64,000 bases of DNA, from positions 1-64,000 of the forward strand of contig NZ_JAVHUW010000083.1 of the NCBI RefSeq assembly GCF_030954495.1, written 5' to 3'. The position numbers were made by a program, and so were the translations under genes. The notes below the pieces were generated by a model. That model saw only the letters and a program-made list of their open reading frames with translations, had not been told where the DNA came from and did no database searches. The DNA is from Candidatus Desulfosporosinus nitrosoreducens. GTDB lineage: Bacteria; Bacillota; Desulfitobacteriia; Desulfitobacteriales; Desulfitobacteriaceae. Positions 1-8,475 of this stretch are shown here, one piece after another (positions within the stretch are counted from its first letter, which is position 1; every line of letters begins with the position of its first letter).

Positions 1-233
1 AATTCGACTAACCGAACCTAACACATACGAACTCGACTAACCGAACCTAACACATACGAACTCGACTAACCGAACCTAACACATACGAACTCGACTAACC
101 GAACCTAACACATACGAACTCGACTAACCGAACCTAACACATACGAACTCGACTAACCGAACCTGACTCATACGAACCCGACTAACCGAACCTGACTCAT
201 ACGAACCCGACTAACTAACCTGACTCATACAGA
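1..233. repeat. 29-bp tandem repeat, about 8 copies
   Basis: A unit beginning CGACTAACCGAACCT repeats head to tail with starts at 5, 34, 63, 92, 121, 150, 179 and 208, exactly 29 bp apart. The first five copies carry TAACACAT and the later ones TGACTCAT, and the last copy has lost CGAA. There are no unique spacers, so this is a minisatellite and not CRISPR. The unit length is not a multiple of three, so it is unlikely to be coding. The array runs off the left edge, so its real length is unknown. Confidence 0.95.
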
Positions 234-732
234 CCTAACAAAGAGGAACCTCGCGGGAAATTTTTCTTTCTAAACAACAACAACCACCCTTTTAGGTGGT
301 TCGATTCCTCGAAATTCAGCATCGTCCTAACTGATTGCACTGCTGAAACCTTCGATGAATCGAAATTTACCTAGCACGCTACCATCAATTTTTTAACACT
401 GAATCTTTTGATTAATAAGTGATTATGAGATTATTATACTTAAATTCAGTTCCTTGTCAAGTGCTGAGATTAATAATACTTACAATACTACATGACTTGT
501 TATTTTCAAGAATTTCAGGGGCAAAATATTTAATGCGTTGGTTGAGAAGATAGAAATTCTTACACCAGCGCATTTTGCTTTTTGAGTTAAAGAGTGGGTT
601 GAGGGTTGAGGAAATTATGGGGAATCATGATTTGAAAAAACTAAATCGGTTCCATCAGCTACTTTTGCAGCCGATTCACGTCTCTAGTTCGATTTGTAAA
701 TAGTGACATTTCGGCATAATATATAACAATCT
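234..732. other. Gene-free stretch after the tandem repeat
   Basis: No convincing coding frame is seen on either strand. A short hairpin ACCACC/GGTGGT at 283-300 is the only clear structure, and the rest is AT-rich. The stretch separates the tandem array from the truncated operon on the minus strand and may be decayed accessory DNA. Confidence 0.5.
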
Positions 733-978
733 TTATAGAATACGGGCACTGAACATAGTTTGAAAAGAACTGACCGCCGCAGTAAAACCAGCTTCATCTT
801 CACTTACGGCGATCCGGTCGACAACAAAATATTTTATGTGGGCGAAATTGCGCATATCCCGTACTACAAATTGCATCAGGGAAAATTTGCCCGTCATCTT
901 TTTGGGGATTATCCTGATTTGGTCCTCTATGAAGTCCAGAAGGTTTACCCTATCCTTTCCAGTTAAGTATAGCAGCAT
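733..978 (-). pseudogene. N-terminal remnant of an unidentified cytoplasmic protein
   Basis: An 81-residue minus-strand frame begins MLLYLTGKDRVNLLDFIEDQ and stops abruptly after FSARIL. Its start lies two bases after the stop of the upstream 55-residue gene, as expected inside an operon. The text reads like the first part of a longer soluble protein (the pattern with acidic residues and an SFQTMF segment resembles the N-terminal part of ParA/TadZ-like ATPases, but this is only an impression). No Walker A motif is present. It is probably a fragment cut off by rearrangement next to the tandem repeat. An overlapping plus-strand frame at 760-966 is less protein-like. Confidence 0.5.
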
Positions 979-980
979 GA

Positions 981-1148
981 TTATTCCACCCTTTCCACAC
1001 GTTGCAGGGTGGCCTGTGCGGACGGCGGCGTAGCGTCCCTCGGCAGCTCCGGTCCTTTGGCCTTTCCCATGATGAGCAGGACCAAGCCCACAATCACAAT
1101 AAGTACATAGAAAAACAGCTCAGTGATCTTATAGCTATTGTTCTTCAT
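981..1148 (-). CDS. Small single-pass membrane protein (55 aa)
   Basis: This 55-residue protein begins MKNNSYKITELFFYVLIVIV. It has one hydrophobic helix at about residues 11-27, then a basic/proline-rich tail ending QRVERVE, so it is predicted to be membrane-anchored with a short soluble tail. Its ATG overlaps the stop of the frame upstream (TAATG at 1150-1146), and its stop is two bases before the next start, so it sits in the middle of a tightly coupled three-gene minus-strand operon of which both outer members look incomplete. I do not recognise the family. Confidence 0.6.
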   Translation of the reverse strand: MKNNSYKITELFFYVLIVIVGLVLLIMGKAKGPELPRDATPPSAQATLQRVERVE

Positions 1149-1282
1149 TACCGGCCATTCGCTTTGCCCATATATTCAGGTTTATAGGACGGTATCTCAA
1201 AATGCAGGTGCAGACGTTTGGAGCCAATAATAAACAGGGCATGACAATTACAGAAAAATTGCAGGAAATAATCTTTAGATTT
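1148..1282 (-). pseudogene. C-terminal remnant of an unidentified gene
   Basis: Directly after the acyltransferase stop codon the same minus-strand frame stays open for about 43 codons. It reads as a protein tail with CNCHALFIIG, then LHFEIPSYKPEYMGKANGR, and its TAA overlaps the ATG of the 55-residue gene. There is no start codon or ribosome binding site at its beginning. The best explanation is the 3' end of a gene whose 5' part was lost when the acyltransferase gene was joined here. Family unknown; a CxC motif is the only recognisable residue pattern. Confidence 0.45.
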
Positions 1283-2395
1283 TCATAGAATTCTGTTTAA
1301 AATTGGAACTCTTTGTAAAACAAAATAGGCTATTGCAAAACATAGAGGAATGCAAATAAGGCAAAGCATAAGCCATTTTATAATCGGCAGCAATGCAATT
1401 GGCTTGAGCAAAAGGGTAACTGCGACAATAATCGGAGGATGAAACATATAAACGGTAAATGAACTGTCTGACATTGCTTTGATAAATTCACTTTGATGGT
1501 TGAAATTTTCCCTGAAAACTGTTACCAGACCAATGCTCATAGCTACCGCCACAAAGGATTCCCACAGTGAATATCCAGCGCTTTGCCAGGTGAAACCACC
1601 CTTAAGGGCAGATGGATTTCCACTCTTAACGGCTGCTATCACCAACACCAGCAAGACGGCTAACCCCGCGACGATGCCGCAGATAAGCCATCTTTTTCCG
1701 GCTTTATAGCTGATTCTGGCGAATAGGTTGTTTCTGTAAGCAATGATGCCTACGGTAAAAAGAGCGATGTACGAGGCAAAAAAGCAAAGCTGCATGTTAA
1801 GGATATTGGTACCGATCGGTTGGACGATTCTAATCAGGAAAGCGCAGCCGGCAATAATCAGGATCAGCAGAGCTGCTTGGGCAAATGACGGCTTGAGTTG
1901 CTTCTCATTTGTCACAGTAGCGGGCCTGCTGATAATCAGGCGTGCCAACCCGTAGACCAGCGAAAAGATAAAGAGCGCCGCTGCAAACCACAATACCCCG
2001 GTGCCTGAAAGAAAGCCGGCTATACTGAAACCTGTCCATTTATTTTTAAGCTCTACAAGTTCAATAAATGGCGTTATTGCCGCTATGTAGATTAGCGTTG
2101 GAATCATCAGCCGCTTGAACCGGTCTCCTATAAATCGACCAAAACCTTTCCGGTCATAGCCTCCGGCAACAAAATAACCGGCAATCATAAAGAGGATTCC
2201 CATGAAGTATGCCTGATTGAAGGACTTGAAAACTATAAACCAAAGGGTGGACAATGCGTCCAAATGCCCTCCTTCGATGTAGTACCAGCTACCGCCTCCG
2301 CTGTAGGTTATTGACAGATGGTGCGTGACGACCAGTATGATCATCAGCAGCCTTAAATTGTCGATGTAAAACAACCTTGCTTTTTCACCCTCCAT
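1283..2395 (-). CDS. Membrane acyltransferase, acyltransferase-3 family
   Basis: This 370-residue protein has about ten hydrophobic segments. It carries the family signature near the N-terminus, with FYIDNLRLLMI at about residues 9-19 and the HH pair at residues 25-26. Members are integral membrane O-acyltransferases that move acetyl or other short acyl groups onto sugars, peptidoglycan or antibiotics. The substrate cannot be told from sequence. The gene stands alone on the minus strand, and its 3' end abuts a gene fragment in the same frame, which suggests it arrived by recombination. The start ATG at 2395 is preceded by GGAGGATGCAAA, a good ribosome binding site. Confidence 0.85.
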   Translation of the reverse strand: MEGEKARLFYIDNLRLLMIILVVTHHLSITYSGGGSWYYIEGGHLDALSTLWFIVFKSFNQAYFMGILFMIAGYFVAGGYDRKGFGRFIGDRFKRLMIPTLIYIAAITPFIELVELKNKWTGFSIAGFLSGTGVLWFAAALFIFSLVYGLARLIISRPATVTNEKQLKPSFAQAALLILIIAGCAFLIRIVQPIGTNILNMQLCFFASYIALFTVGIIAYRNNLFARISYKAGKRWLICGIVAGLAVLLVLVIAAVKSGNPSALKGGFTWQSAGYSLWESFVAVAMSIGLVTVFRENFNHQSEFIKAMSDSSFTVYMFHPPIIVAVTLLLKPIALLPIIKWLMLCLICIPLCFAIAYFVLQRVPILNRIL

Positions 2396-2914
2396 TTTGC
2401 ATCCTCCAACTCTATTAACGAATAACCTATTTAGTTTATTTTATCAGATTGTATGCAAATTAATTCTTGATCGTTGTTTATCTTTTCGCCATTTCGGCTA
2501 ATTCGCATCATCTCTTAAAGGACAAGGAGAGGATTGAGGCAATTGTCAGAGCCGGTTAGTCATTTGAAAGGGCTCAGTTGATGTATTATATCCCTGAAGT
2601 CCTAAATCATGGTTTAAGTGGAGATAAGCGTAAATATTTTGCGGAAGTAGGAGGTAATTTGGCATCCTGCAACGAAGAGTAGCATTAATATTAATTTACG
2701 GAATTTCAGGCGACAGACTATGCGGAACCGGGCATCTTTGCCTGGATGTGGCGGGAGATTGTTAGTATACAAAGCATTTTTGTGGGAGGAGTTTATACAG
2801 AGCTCCTCACGCTTAGAAGATATTAATGTGGTTAGGTCGGAAATAGTTGAACGCTATCCAACCCTTTGAGATAAAGGTAAAATATCTCGGGGGATACTTG
2901 GGGGAGGTTTTAGC
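2396..2914. other. Gene-free stretch with short coding-like fragments
   Basis: No intact gene is seen. Two plus-strand stretches look like decayed protein. At about 2519-2682 a frame reads KDKERIEAIVRAG, then a stop, then SFERAQLMYYIPEVL and onward to NEE. At about 2704-2826 a second frame reads TDYAEPGIFAWMWREIVSI and ends in RRY. The in-frame stop and lack of start sites argue for pseudogene debris. I do not recognise the parent gene. Confidence 0.35.
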
Positions 2915-3841
2915 GTGGTCAGAAAGGTCTCCAGCTTGATAATAATTGTATTTCTTGGGCTAGCGGCTTGTAACCAAGTCGCAATTAGTTCTGTTTCCAG
3001 CGAGATGGGCTTTTTGAAACGATACAACTTAAGTGTCAATAAAAACCCAACTATTCTTGAGTTGATGATCCCCTCGGACTGGCAAGTTCGGCTGGGCGAA
3101 TACCCAATAGGTCTGTATTGGGGCTTGGCAAATGAGTATTCGAAGGACGTTGGGCTAGACCTTACCGCTTTTAAAGGGAAAAGAGTAGAGGCTCATATTT
3201 ATGAATTAGTTGATGGCTTACCTGGAAGCGGGGAACAAGCGATTTTTAGTTACCCATCAAATGTTATTTTAATCATAGATAACAGGCGGGTTATAGGGGC
3301 ATGGTTAGCTTTTAACATACAAGGCCTTGGTCCTTCAGTTAAAAGGCGTACATTAACGGAGATAACGGGACTGAATTTTGAAGAATGGCTTAAAAGCAAG
3401 CATTATTTCGAAAACTCCAGTACGGATAATGATCTAGAGAGCCTTACTCCCACTCAGGTGATCGATACCTTTTTTGACTCAATTAATAAAGGAGATAAAA
3501 CCAGAGCATACTCCTGTCTTTCCCCTCAAATATTACTACAATCGCTAACGGTTAATCTGGAACCCGGACATCTTTATAATGCTGGTTTTAACCAAGTAAA
3601 TTCAATCGTTGATAACATAGTCAGAGGTAAGCCTATTCAATATCTGCGGGTCTTTGATCCTGACAATTTCCTAGAGATCAAAGATATAGGACAGAGAAAA
3701 AGAGTTGAGATTGAGGTCAATCTTGAACTTGAATGGAAAGATTCTGCTTTTAACAGCTCTGACGGGAAGAGTGTTCGATTTGCGGTCCTTACTAAATATG
3801 ATAAGGGATGGAAACTTGAAGGTCTGGGAACAGGGCCTTAA
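2915..3841 (+). CDS. Lipoprotein with DUF4829-like C-terminal domain
   Basis: This 308-residue protein starts at GTG with GGGGGAGG upstream. It has a lipoprotein signal peptide: basic VRK, a hydrophobic core, and the lipobox LAAC with the lipidated Cys at residue 19. The C-terminal half (about 147-308) begins TPTQVIDTFFDSINKGDKTR, which resembles the DUF4829/NTF2-like fold found in Firmicute lipoproteins. The N-terminal half is unassigned. It would sit on the outer face of the membrane; its function is unknown. The next frame, encoding a DUF1648 membrane protein, begins within about 25 bp and the two may be co-transcribed. Confidence 0.75.
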   Translation: MVRKVSSLIIIVFLGLAACNQVAISSVSSEMGFLKRYNLSVNKNPTILELMIPSDWQVRLGEYPIGLYWGLANEYSKDVGLDLTAFKGKRVEAHIYELVDGLPGSGEQAIFSYPSNVILIIDNRRVIGAWLAFNIQGLGPSVKRRTLTEITGLNFEEWLKSKHYFENSSTDNDLESLTPTQVIDTFFDSINKGDKTRAYSCLSPQILLQSLTVNLEPGHLYNAGFNQVNSIVDNIVRGKPIQYLRVFDPDNFLEIKDIGQRKRVEIEVNLELEWKDSAFNSSDGKSVRFAVLTKYDKGWKLEGLGTGP

Positions 3842-3863
3842 ACATGAGGCGGCTATTTTAAAA

Positions 3864-4427
3864 TTGCCAGGTCAAAAAGGGAGTGAGTTTACGATTGAAA
3901 ATTCAACGGAAGAAAAACGTCCTTATGCAGAAATTCAGCGGTCTTTTGGAGAAAATGTCTTTGAGGCAGTTGCCTTAATAGGTGTCTTGGCCTCATTCGT
4001 TAGTCCTATTTGGGTATGGTCTTCCTTACCCGCTAAAATACCGGCCCACTACAATATATCCGGGCAGATTGACCGCTGGGGATCGAAGGGAGAACTCTTC
4101 CTGCTGGTACCTGTAATCGTTCTGATGTACATATTCCTGACCACATTAAACCGTTATCCACACCGCTTTAATTATCCATTTGACATTACCGAGCAAAATG
4201 CGGGAGTGCAATATCATTTAGCGAGGTTAATGGTCCAGGCTCTTAAAGCAGAAGTTATCTGGATTTTCTTTTATATTGAATGGATAAGTATTAAAGGCGC
4301 AATGGGTAAAGGGGTGGGCCTTGGTTCAGCGTTTCTCATAATAAGCTTATTATTAGTATTTGGAACGATAGGCATTTACATCTGGAGAGCGTTTAGGCTA
4401 AATAGCCGTTGCAACAACGCCGGATAA
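3864..4427 (+). CDS. DUF1648 integral membrane protein
   Basis: About 187 residues with four probable membrane helices. After the first helix comes the DUF1648 signature: WSSLPAKIPAHYNISGQ followed by DRWGSK. Proteins of this type occur in the membrane beside stress or signalling genes, but no biochemical role is known for this one. The start is uncertain. The reading frame has no ATG in a sensible place. TTG at 3864 is used here, but an ATT at 3894 behind AAGGGAGTGAG is also possible, and a frameshift near 3890 cannot be excluded because a second frame with TTG at 3895 has better spacing but stops quickly. Confidence 0.65.
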   Translation: MPGQKGSEFTIENSTEEKRPYAEIQRSFGENVFEAVALIGVLASFVSPIWVWSSLPAKIPAHYNISGQIDRWGSKGELFLLVPVIVLMYIFLTTLNRYPHRFNYPFDITEQNAGVQYHLARLMVQALKAEVIWIFFYIEWISIKGAMGKGVGLGSAFLIISLLLVFGTIGIYIWRAFRLNSRCNNAG

Positions 4428-4527
4428 AAAGAAACCTTTTGAACCTTTGCCGTTATTTGAGGCTTTGCCAAAAGGAAGTTTCGTTTTGCAGCTGGAATTA
4501 CGCCAATTCATTGCCGGAGGGACTACT

Positions 4528-5025
4528 ATGCAGCAAGAGAAAATCATTGGTGAATACTTGGTATGTACCGCAGCGAAACAGGATATCCATGAGCTAGTTC
4601 GCATGCGTCTGCTGTTACAAGAGCATATGGAACAAGTTAACGCATTAATCCTGCGTTATAATAGCGATTGGAAAAATGAGCTGCCCCTTTTTTACAATAA
4701 GTTGCTTGATGATTTAAACGTCCTTATTCTTAAGGCGATCACGGAGAAAGATCATGAAATTGTGGGAATGATGGTTGGCGTCATTGTCGAACATCCGAAT
4801 TTTACGATTGAGAGATCGGTGAAAATCGACGATGTTTGGGTCGACACGGAGCATAGAAAAAAGGGAGTCTGTTCATTACTGCTAACAGACTTACGCAACA
4901 GGTTTGCTGAAAAAGGCATCAAAAATTTCACCCTAAATTATGTTGTTAATAACAGGGAGGCTGAGCAAACCTGGCGGGCGCTCGGTTTCGTTCCCACTAT
5001 AACGAATTGCGTAGCGAAACCATAA
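4528..5025 (+). CDS. GNAT-family N-acetyltransferase
   Basis: This 165-residue protein shows the GNAT core: a strand with VGMMVGVIVE, then VWVDTEHRKKGVCSLLLTDL at about residues 108-127, which is the acetyl-CoA pyrophosphate-binding motif A (normally R/Q-x-x-G-x-G/A; here RKKGVC). The tail, with NNREAEQTWRALGF, is motif B. The acceptor substrate is unknown. ATG 4528 is chosen because GGAGGG precedes it by 5-6 bases. An in-frame ATG at 4447 would add 27 residues but has no ribosome binding site. Confidence 0.8.
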   Translation: MQQEKIIGEYLVCTAAKQDIHELVRMRLLLQEHMEQVNALILRYNSDWKNELPLFYNKLLDDLNVLILKAITEKDHEIVGMMVGVIVEHPNFTIERSVKIDDVWVDTEHRKKGVCSLLLTDLRNRFAEKGIKNFTLNYVVNNREAEQTWRALGFVPTITNCVAKP

Positions 5026-5029
5026 AATT

Positions 5030-5971
5030 ATGTTTATTCCAATCCTGGGGGCCGGAAAAGTGAAAAAGAGAGTTATGAATTTTATAAGAATCATGGTGAG
5101 GAAGAAAATTTATATAGTATCGATATCTATTTTACTTGCCTTAGTCAGTACCTTACTTGCTGCTTGTTCGACACATGACGGCATCACTGAAGCTAATAAG
5201 CCTGAATTGAAAGGACCAGCAGCAGATTACCCCAAAACAGAGGCAAACGGTGACGCTGTCGGTTCAATTGCAGCTAGTCCTGAAGAAAGCCAATTGCCTA
5301 AAATGGTGGAGCATGGAACTGTCACGTTTCATTCCGCAGAGAGCGGATCGGAAGTGAAACTGCCTCTATTAGCTATTGCCGCTAAATATGGCGTAACAGC
5401 GGGTTTTACTCCTCCGGTTTTGCCTTCTTCCCCTTTGCCTGAGGTCCTTTTTTTCATTCCGAAAGATCAGGCAGATCAACTAGCGGCCTTTTGGGTCAAT
5501 GTGGGAATAGCAGAAGAACACGGACTTTTGCTAATAGGACCGCGAGGATGGCGTCCCGTGGAAGCAGGGGTGGGAGCGGATGGCTCAGTTGGTATAACTC
5601 TGGAAAACCCCAAGGATTCCCAAGAAACATTAACATACAGTGATACTTACGGTGGCTGCCAGGGCTGTGCAATTTTTCAGATCGCCGCTTATTTCCCCTC
5701 GTTGCGTAAGTGGGCGGAAGATCAGGGTTTCCCTGGGGAGGGGATGAAATTTCAGCAGCAGACTTTATTGAATCCCTATATCATGGCTTATTCTAAGGAG
5801 CATGCAGATCAAAATTATGAGATTAATGGTGTAGCCTATCAACAGCATGAACAAGGAAATGCATGGTTTCGCAGGGAAGAAATGAGTAGTATGGCTGCAA
5901 ACCACCGGCTGGCTACAACGGTTTTAAATTATTTTGTTAAGTTATACAGCAACAATGGCTCTAATGACTAA
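5030..5971 (+). CDS. Lipoprotein with DUF4850-like domain
   Basis: This protein of up to 313 residues has a lipoprotein signal peptide whose lipobox LLAAC puts the lipidated Cys at residue 46 of the longest form. In-frame starts at GTG 5060, ATG 5075 or ATG 5093 would give a more normal signal peptide, and none has a strong ribosome binding site. The mature part has a Ser/Pro/Glu-rich linker and then a domain with a YGGCQGCAIF motif and a C-terminal NGVAYQQHEQGNAWFRR segment resembling DUF4850. Surface-located, function unknown. It follows the acetyltransferase by 4 bp and ends at a clear terminator. Confidence 0.7.
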   Translation: MFIPILGAGKVKKRVMNFIRIMVRKKIYIVSISILLALVSTLLAACSTHDGITEANKPELKGPAADYPKTEANGDAVGSIAASPEESQLPKMVEHGTVTFHSAESGSEVKLPLLAIAAKYGVTAGFTPPVLPSSPLPEVLFFIPKDQADQLAAFWVNVGIAEEHGLLLIGPRGWRPVEAGVGADGSVGITLENPKDSQETLTYSDTYGGCQGCAIFQIAAYFPSLRKWAEDQGFPGEGMKFQQQTLLNPYIMAYSKEHADQNYEINGVAYQQHEQGNAWFRREEMSSMAANHRLATTVLNYFVKLYSNNGSND

Positions 5972-6057
5972 GTAAAAAGCAAGAAGAATCAAGGACGTAG
6001 TCAGATGCTAAAGAATTTATTTCCGAAACTGCTTATAATCGCGAAAATGATTAGCAA

Positions 6058-6090
6058 AAACCCCTGTACTGACATAGGGGTTTCTTTTTT
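6058..6090 (+). terminator. Rho-independent terminator after the DUF4850 lipoprotein
   Basis: The stem AAACCCCT (6058-6065) pairs perfectly with AGGGGTTT (6076-6083) around a 10-base loop and is followed by a T-rich run. It closes the unit at 2915-5971. The rest of 5972-6273 shows nothing else recognisable. Confidence 0.9.
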
Positions 6091-6273
6091 GCCCTCTAAT
6101 CCGAGCTTATTTTTCATGTAACTTTTCCATAACTAATTCTTCATCATTTTGTAAAGCATTTGCCCTAAAAACTTGGTATCGTAAAAATAAATCCTCCGTA
6201 TATTCAGCGACTGTCAAGCGCTTATGGGAGAGAGAAGATGAAAGTTTAATGTAGGGCTGGGGAGTGAAATGAC

Positions 6274-8475
6274 GTGGGTCGTAATGATGGAATGAGACAA
6301 AGAAAACAACAAATGGAAAGTAAGCAAAGGCCCGTCCTTGTTGATGCCGGGTTTGGGCAGCACAAACTTAGGAATATCCGTGATGCTGAAACCGGGCAAG
6401 GGGATACCTTCACTCCTGAAACTGTCCAGTCTTCTCAGCGCTGTGAATCCAAACGCTACATGCCCGGTTTGGATGGGCTGCGGGCCCTGGCAGTGTTTGC
6501 TGTGATTGCTTATCACCTCAACTTGAAATGGGCTCCGGGAGGGCTATTGGGTGTCTGTTTGTTTTTTGTCTTATCCGGCTACCTCATTACAGACTTGCTG
6601 GCCGTTCAGTGGAGCTCGACAGGACGCATCGATCTGAAAGATTTTTGGCTGCGGCGTGCCCGCCGCCTGTTGCCCGCTTTATTTGTCATGCTGGCGGGAG
6701 TTGTTGCTTGGGTAGCGCTATTTGCTCCTGAACGCTTGACATCCCTTGGGGAAGATGTGCTGGCGGCGGTGTTTTATGTCAGCAACTGGTGGCTGATATT
6801 TCACCAGGTCTCCTACTTCGTAAGCTTTGGCCCGCCTTCTCCCTTGGGACATTTATGGTCTTTAGCGGTGGAAGAACAGTTTTACTTAATCTGGCCCTTG
6901 CTGCTTTGGCTTGGTCTGCGCTATGTACCGCGGCGGAGGCAAGTTTACAAAATCAATTCTCAAGAGGATACGAAATTTGGTCTGCGCTATATACCACAGT
7001 GGGGACGTTTGGTTGTTTTGCCCCTGGCCGGAGTTTTAGCCTCGGGCATTGCCATGGCTCTGATCTATCAGCCTGGTACAGATCCCAGCCGCGTTTATTA
7101 CGGTACGGACACGAGAGCATTTGCCTTATTGATAGGAGCCGCGCTTGCTCTGGTGTGGCCCAGCCGAAAACTGTCTGCCGCACTTTCATCCCAAGCCCGC
7201 CGGGTACTTGATATCGTTGGAGGAGCAGGGCTGTTTGTTGTGCTGCTGATGATTTGGCAAACCAATGAATATGAATCCTTTCTCTATCGCGGCGGACTTC
7301 TGCTTTTCTCTCTGGCCGCGGCTGTAGTAGTGGCTGTTCTGGCCCATCCCGCAAGCCGTCTGGGCAAGATTTTTGGCTGGCAGCCTTTACGCTGGCTTGG
7401 CGCACGTTCTTACGGCATTTATCTTTGGCACTATCCGGTCATTGCCTTGACAAACCCTGTCGTAAATACGGGAGGTTTTGATCTTATGCTTGCTCTCCGG
7501 CAAGTGGCGATAAGCATTGTCCTTGCTGCGCTCTCCTGGTACTTCATCGAGGAACCTATCCGCCATGGCGCCTGGAAGAAGTGGCGTGGGCGGATACTCA
7601 ATCCGGACCGCCGCCAGAAAGTTGTAGCGGTCAGGGGCTGGGCTACGATAGTGGGCTTATTGTTGATTCTTGGTATATCTTGTCTGGCCATAGCAGGGGT
7701 TATCTTTATGAATTCCAAGCAAACGTATGTTTCTTCCGCGGCACCTTCCGCGGCGAACGTTTCAACTGCAAGTGAAGTTCCAGACGAGGGCAGCTCAGGG
7801 GCCGTGTCTCCGGCTGTATTGGGGTCTCCTGATCCGGGCCAGAAGAACAGTTCCACATCAGAACCGGGGTCAGATTCTCAGGCCAATGCACCCGCCTCAG
7901 AGAGTGAAGGTTCAAATTCAACGTCGCCAGCGCAACCTGATGTCAATACACCTTCCGGGGTGGCGCAGGGATCTAAAACCGAGCCTAATGCCGCAACTTC
8001 TTCAGATACCGGCAAGGGAGTTACAGTTATCGGAGATTCTGTCATGGTCGGTGAGGAACCGGAATTGAAAAAGCTTTTGCCTGGCCTTGTGGTTAGCGCG
8101 GAGGTTGGCCGTCAGATGTATCAAGCCCAGAATGTAGTTGATCAGCTGAAAGCGCAAGGCAATTTAGGAGATCGGGTTATTATAGAGCTGGGAACGAACG
8201 GCCCCTTTTCCGAGGAACAGCTGACGGCGCTGCTTGGTTCTTTGGGAGAAGTTCGGCAGATTGTGCTGGTGAATACCCGTGTCCCGCGGCCATGGGAGGA
8301 CGTGGTTAACCAGACTCTGGCGAAAGTAGCGGCAAGCTATCCGCATACTACTCTTGTCGATTGGCACCAAGCCAGCAGCGGCCATAACGCCTATTTTTAT
8401 CCGGACGGCGTTCATCTCACTCAGACAGGAATTCAAGCTTACGCATCCCTTGTGACGAAAGCACTTAATCCGTAA
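6274..8475 (+). CDS. O-acyltransferase (OafA/YrhL type) with C-terminal SGNH domain
   Basis: This 733-residue protein starts at GTG behind GGGGAGTG. A hydrophilic lead is followed by an acyltransferase-3 membrane domain beginning YMPGLDGLRALAVFAVIAYH at about 63 (the His is the conserved catalytic one) with RRARRLLP after it. After ten or so helices there is a long Ser/Pro/Thr linker (about 485-580). The C-terminal SGNH/GDSL-like domain has VIGDSVM at about 587-593 and DGVHLTQTG near the end, giving the Ser and Asp-x-x-His elements. Such proteins acetylate cell-wall polymers such as peptidoglycan or secondary polysaccharides: the membrane part delivers the acyl group and the SGNH part transfers it outside the cell. 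The Asp/Ser/His triad looks intact. Confidence 0.88.
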   Translation: MGRNDGMRQRKQQMESKQRPVLVDAGFGQHKLRNIRDAETGQGDTFTPETVQSSQRCESKRYMPGLDGLRALAVFAVIAYHLNLKWAPGGLLGVCLFFVLSGYLITDLLAVQWSSTGRIDLKDFWLRRARRLLPALFVMLAGVVAWVALFAPERLTSLGEDVLAAVFYVSNWWLIFHQVSYFVSFGPPSPLGHLWSLAVEEQFYLIWPLLLWLGLRYVPRRRQVYKINSQEDTKFGLRYIPQWGRLVVLPLAGVLASGIAMALIYQPGTDPSRVYYGTDTRAFALLIGAALALVWPSRKLSAALSSQARRVLDIVGGAGLFVVLLMIWQTNEYESFLYRGGLLLFSLAAAVVVAVLAHPASRLGKIFGWQPLRWLGARSYGIYLWHYPVIALTNPVVNTGGFDLMLALRQVAISIVLAALSWYFIEEPIRHGAWKKWRGRILNPDRRQKVVAVRGWATIVGLLLILGISCLAIAGVIFMNSKQTYVSSAAPSAANVSTASEVPDEGSSGAVSPAVLGSPDPGQKNSSTSEPGSDSQANAPASESEGSNSTSPAQPDVNTPSGVAQGSKTEPNAATSSDTGKGVTVIGDSVMVGEEPELKKLLPGLVVSAEVGRQMYQAQNVVDQLKAQGNLGDRVIIELGTNGPFSEEQLTALLGSLGEVRQIVLVNTRVPRPWEDVVNQTLAKVAASYPHTTLVDWHQASSGHNAYFYPDGVHLTQTGIQAYASLVTKALNP

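Noticed and set aside
1..233. CRISPR array
   Set aside because: Units are contiguous with no unique spacers, and no cas gene is present in the window.
6953..7405. Long minus-strand frame inside the large acyltransferase
   Set aside because: It lies wholly inside a gene with intact domains and is a reading-frame shadow.
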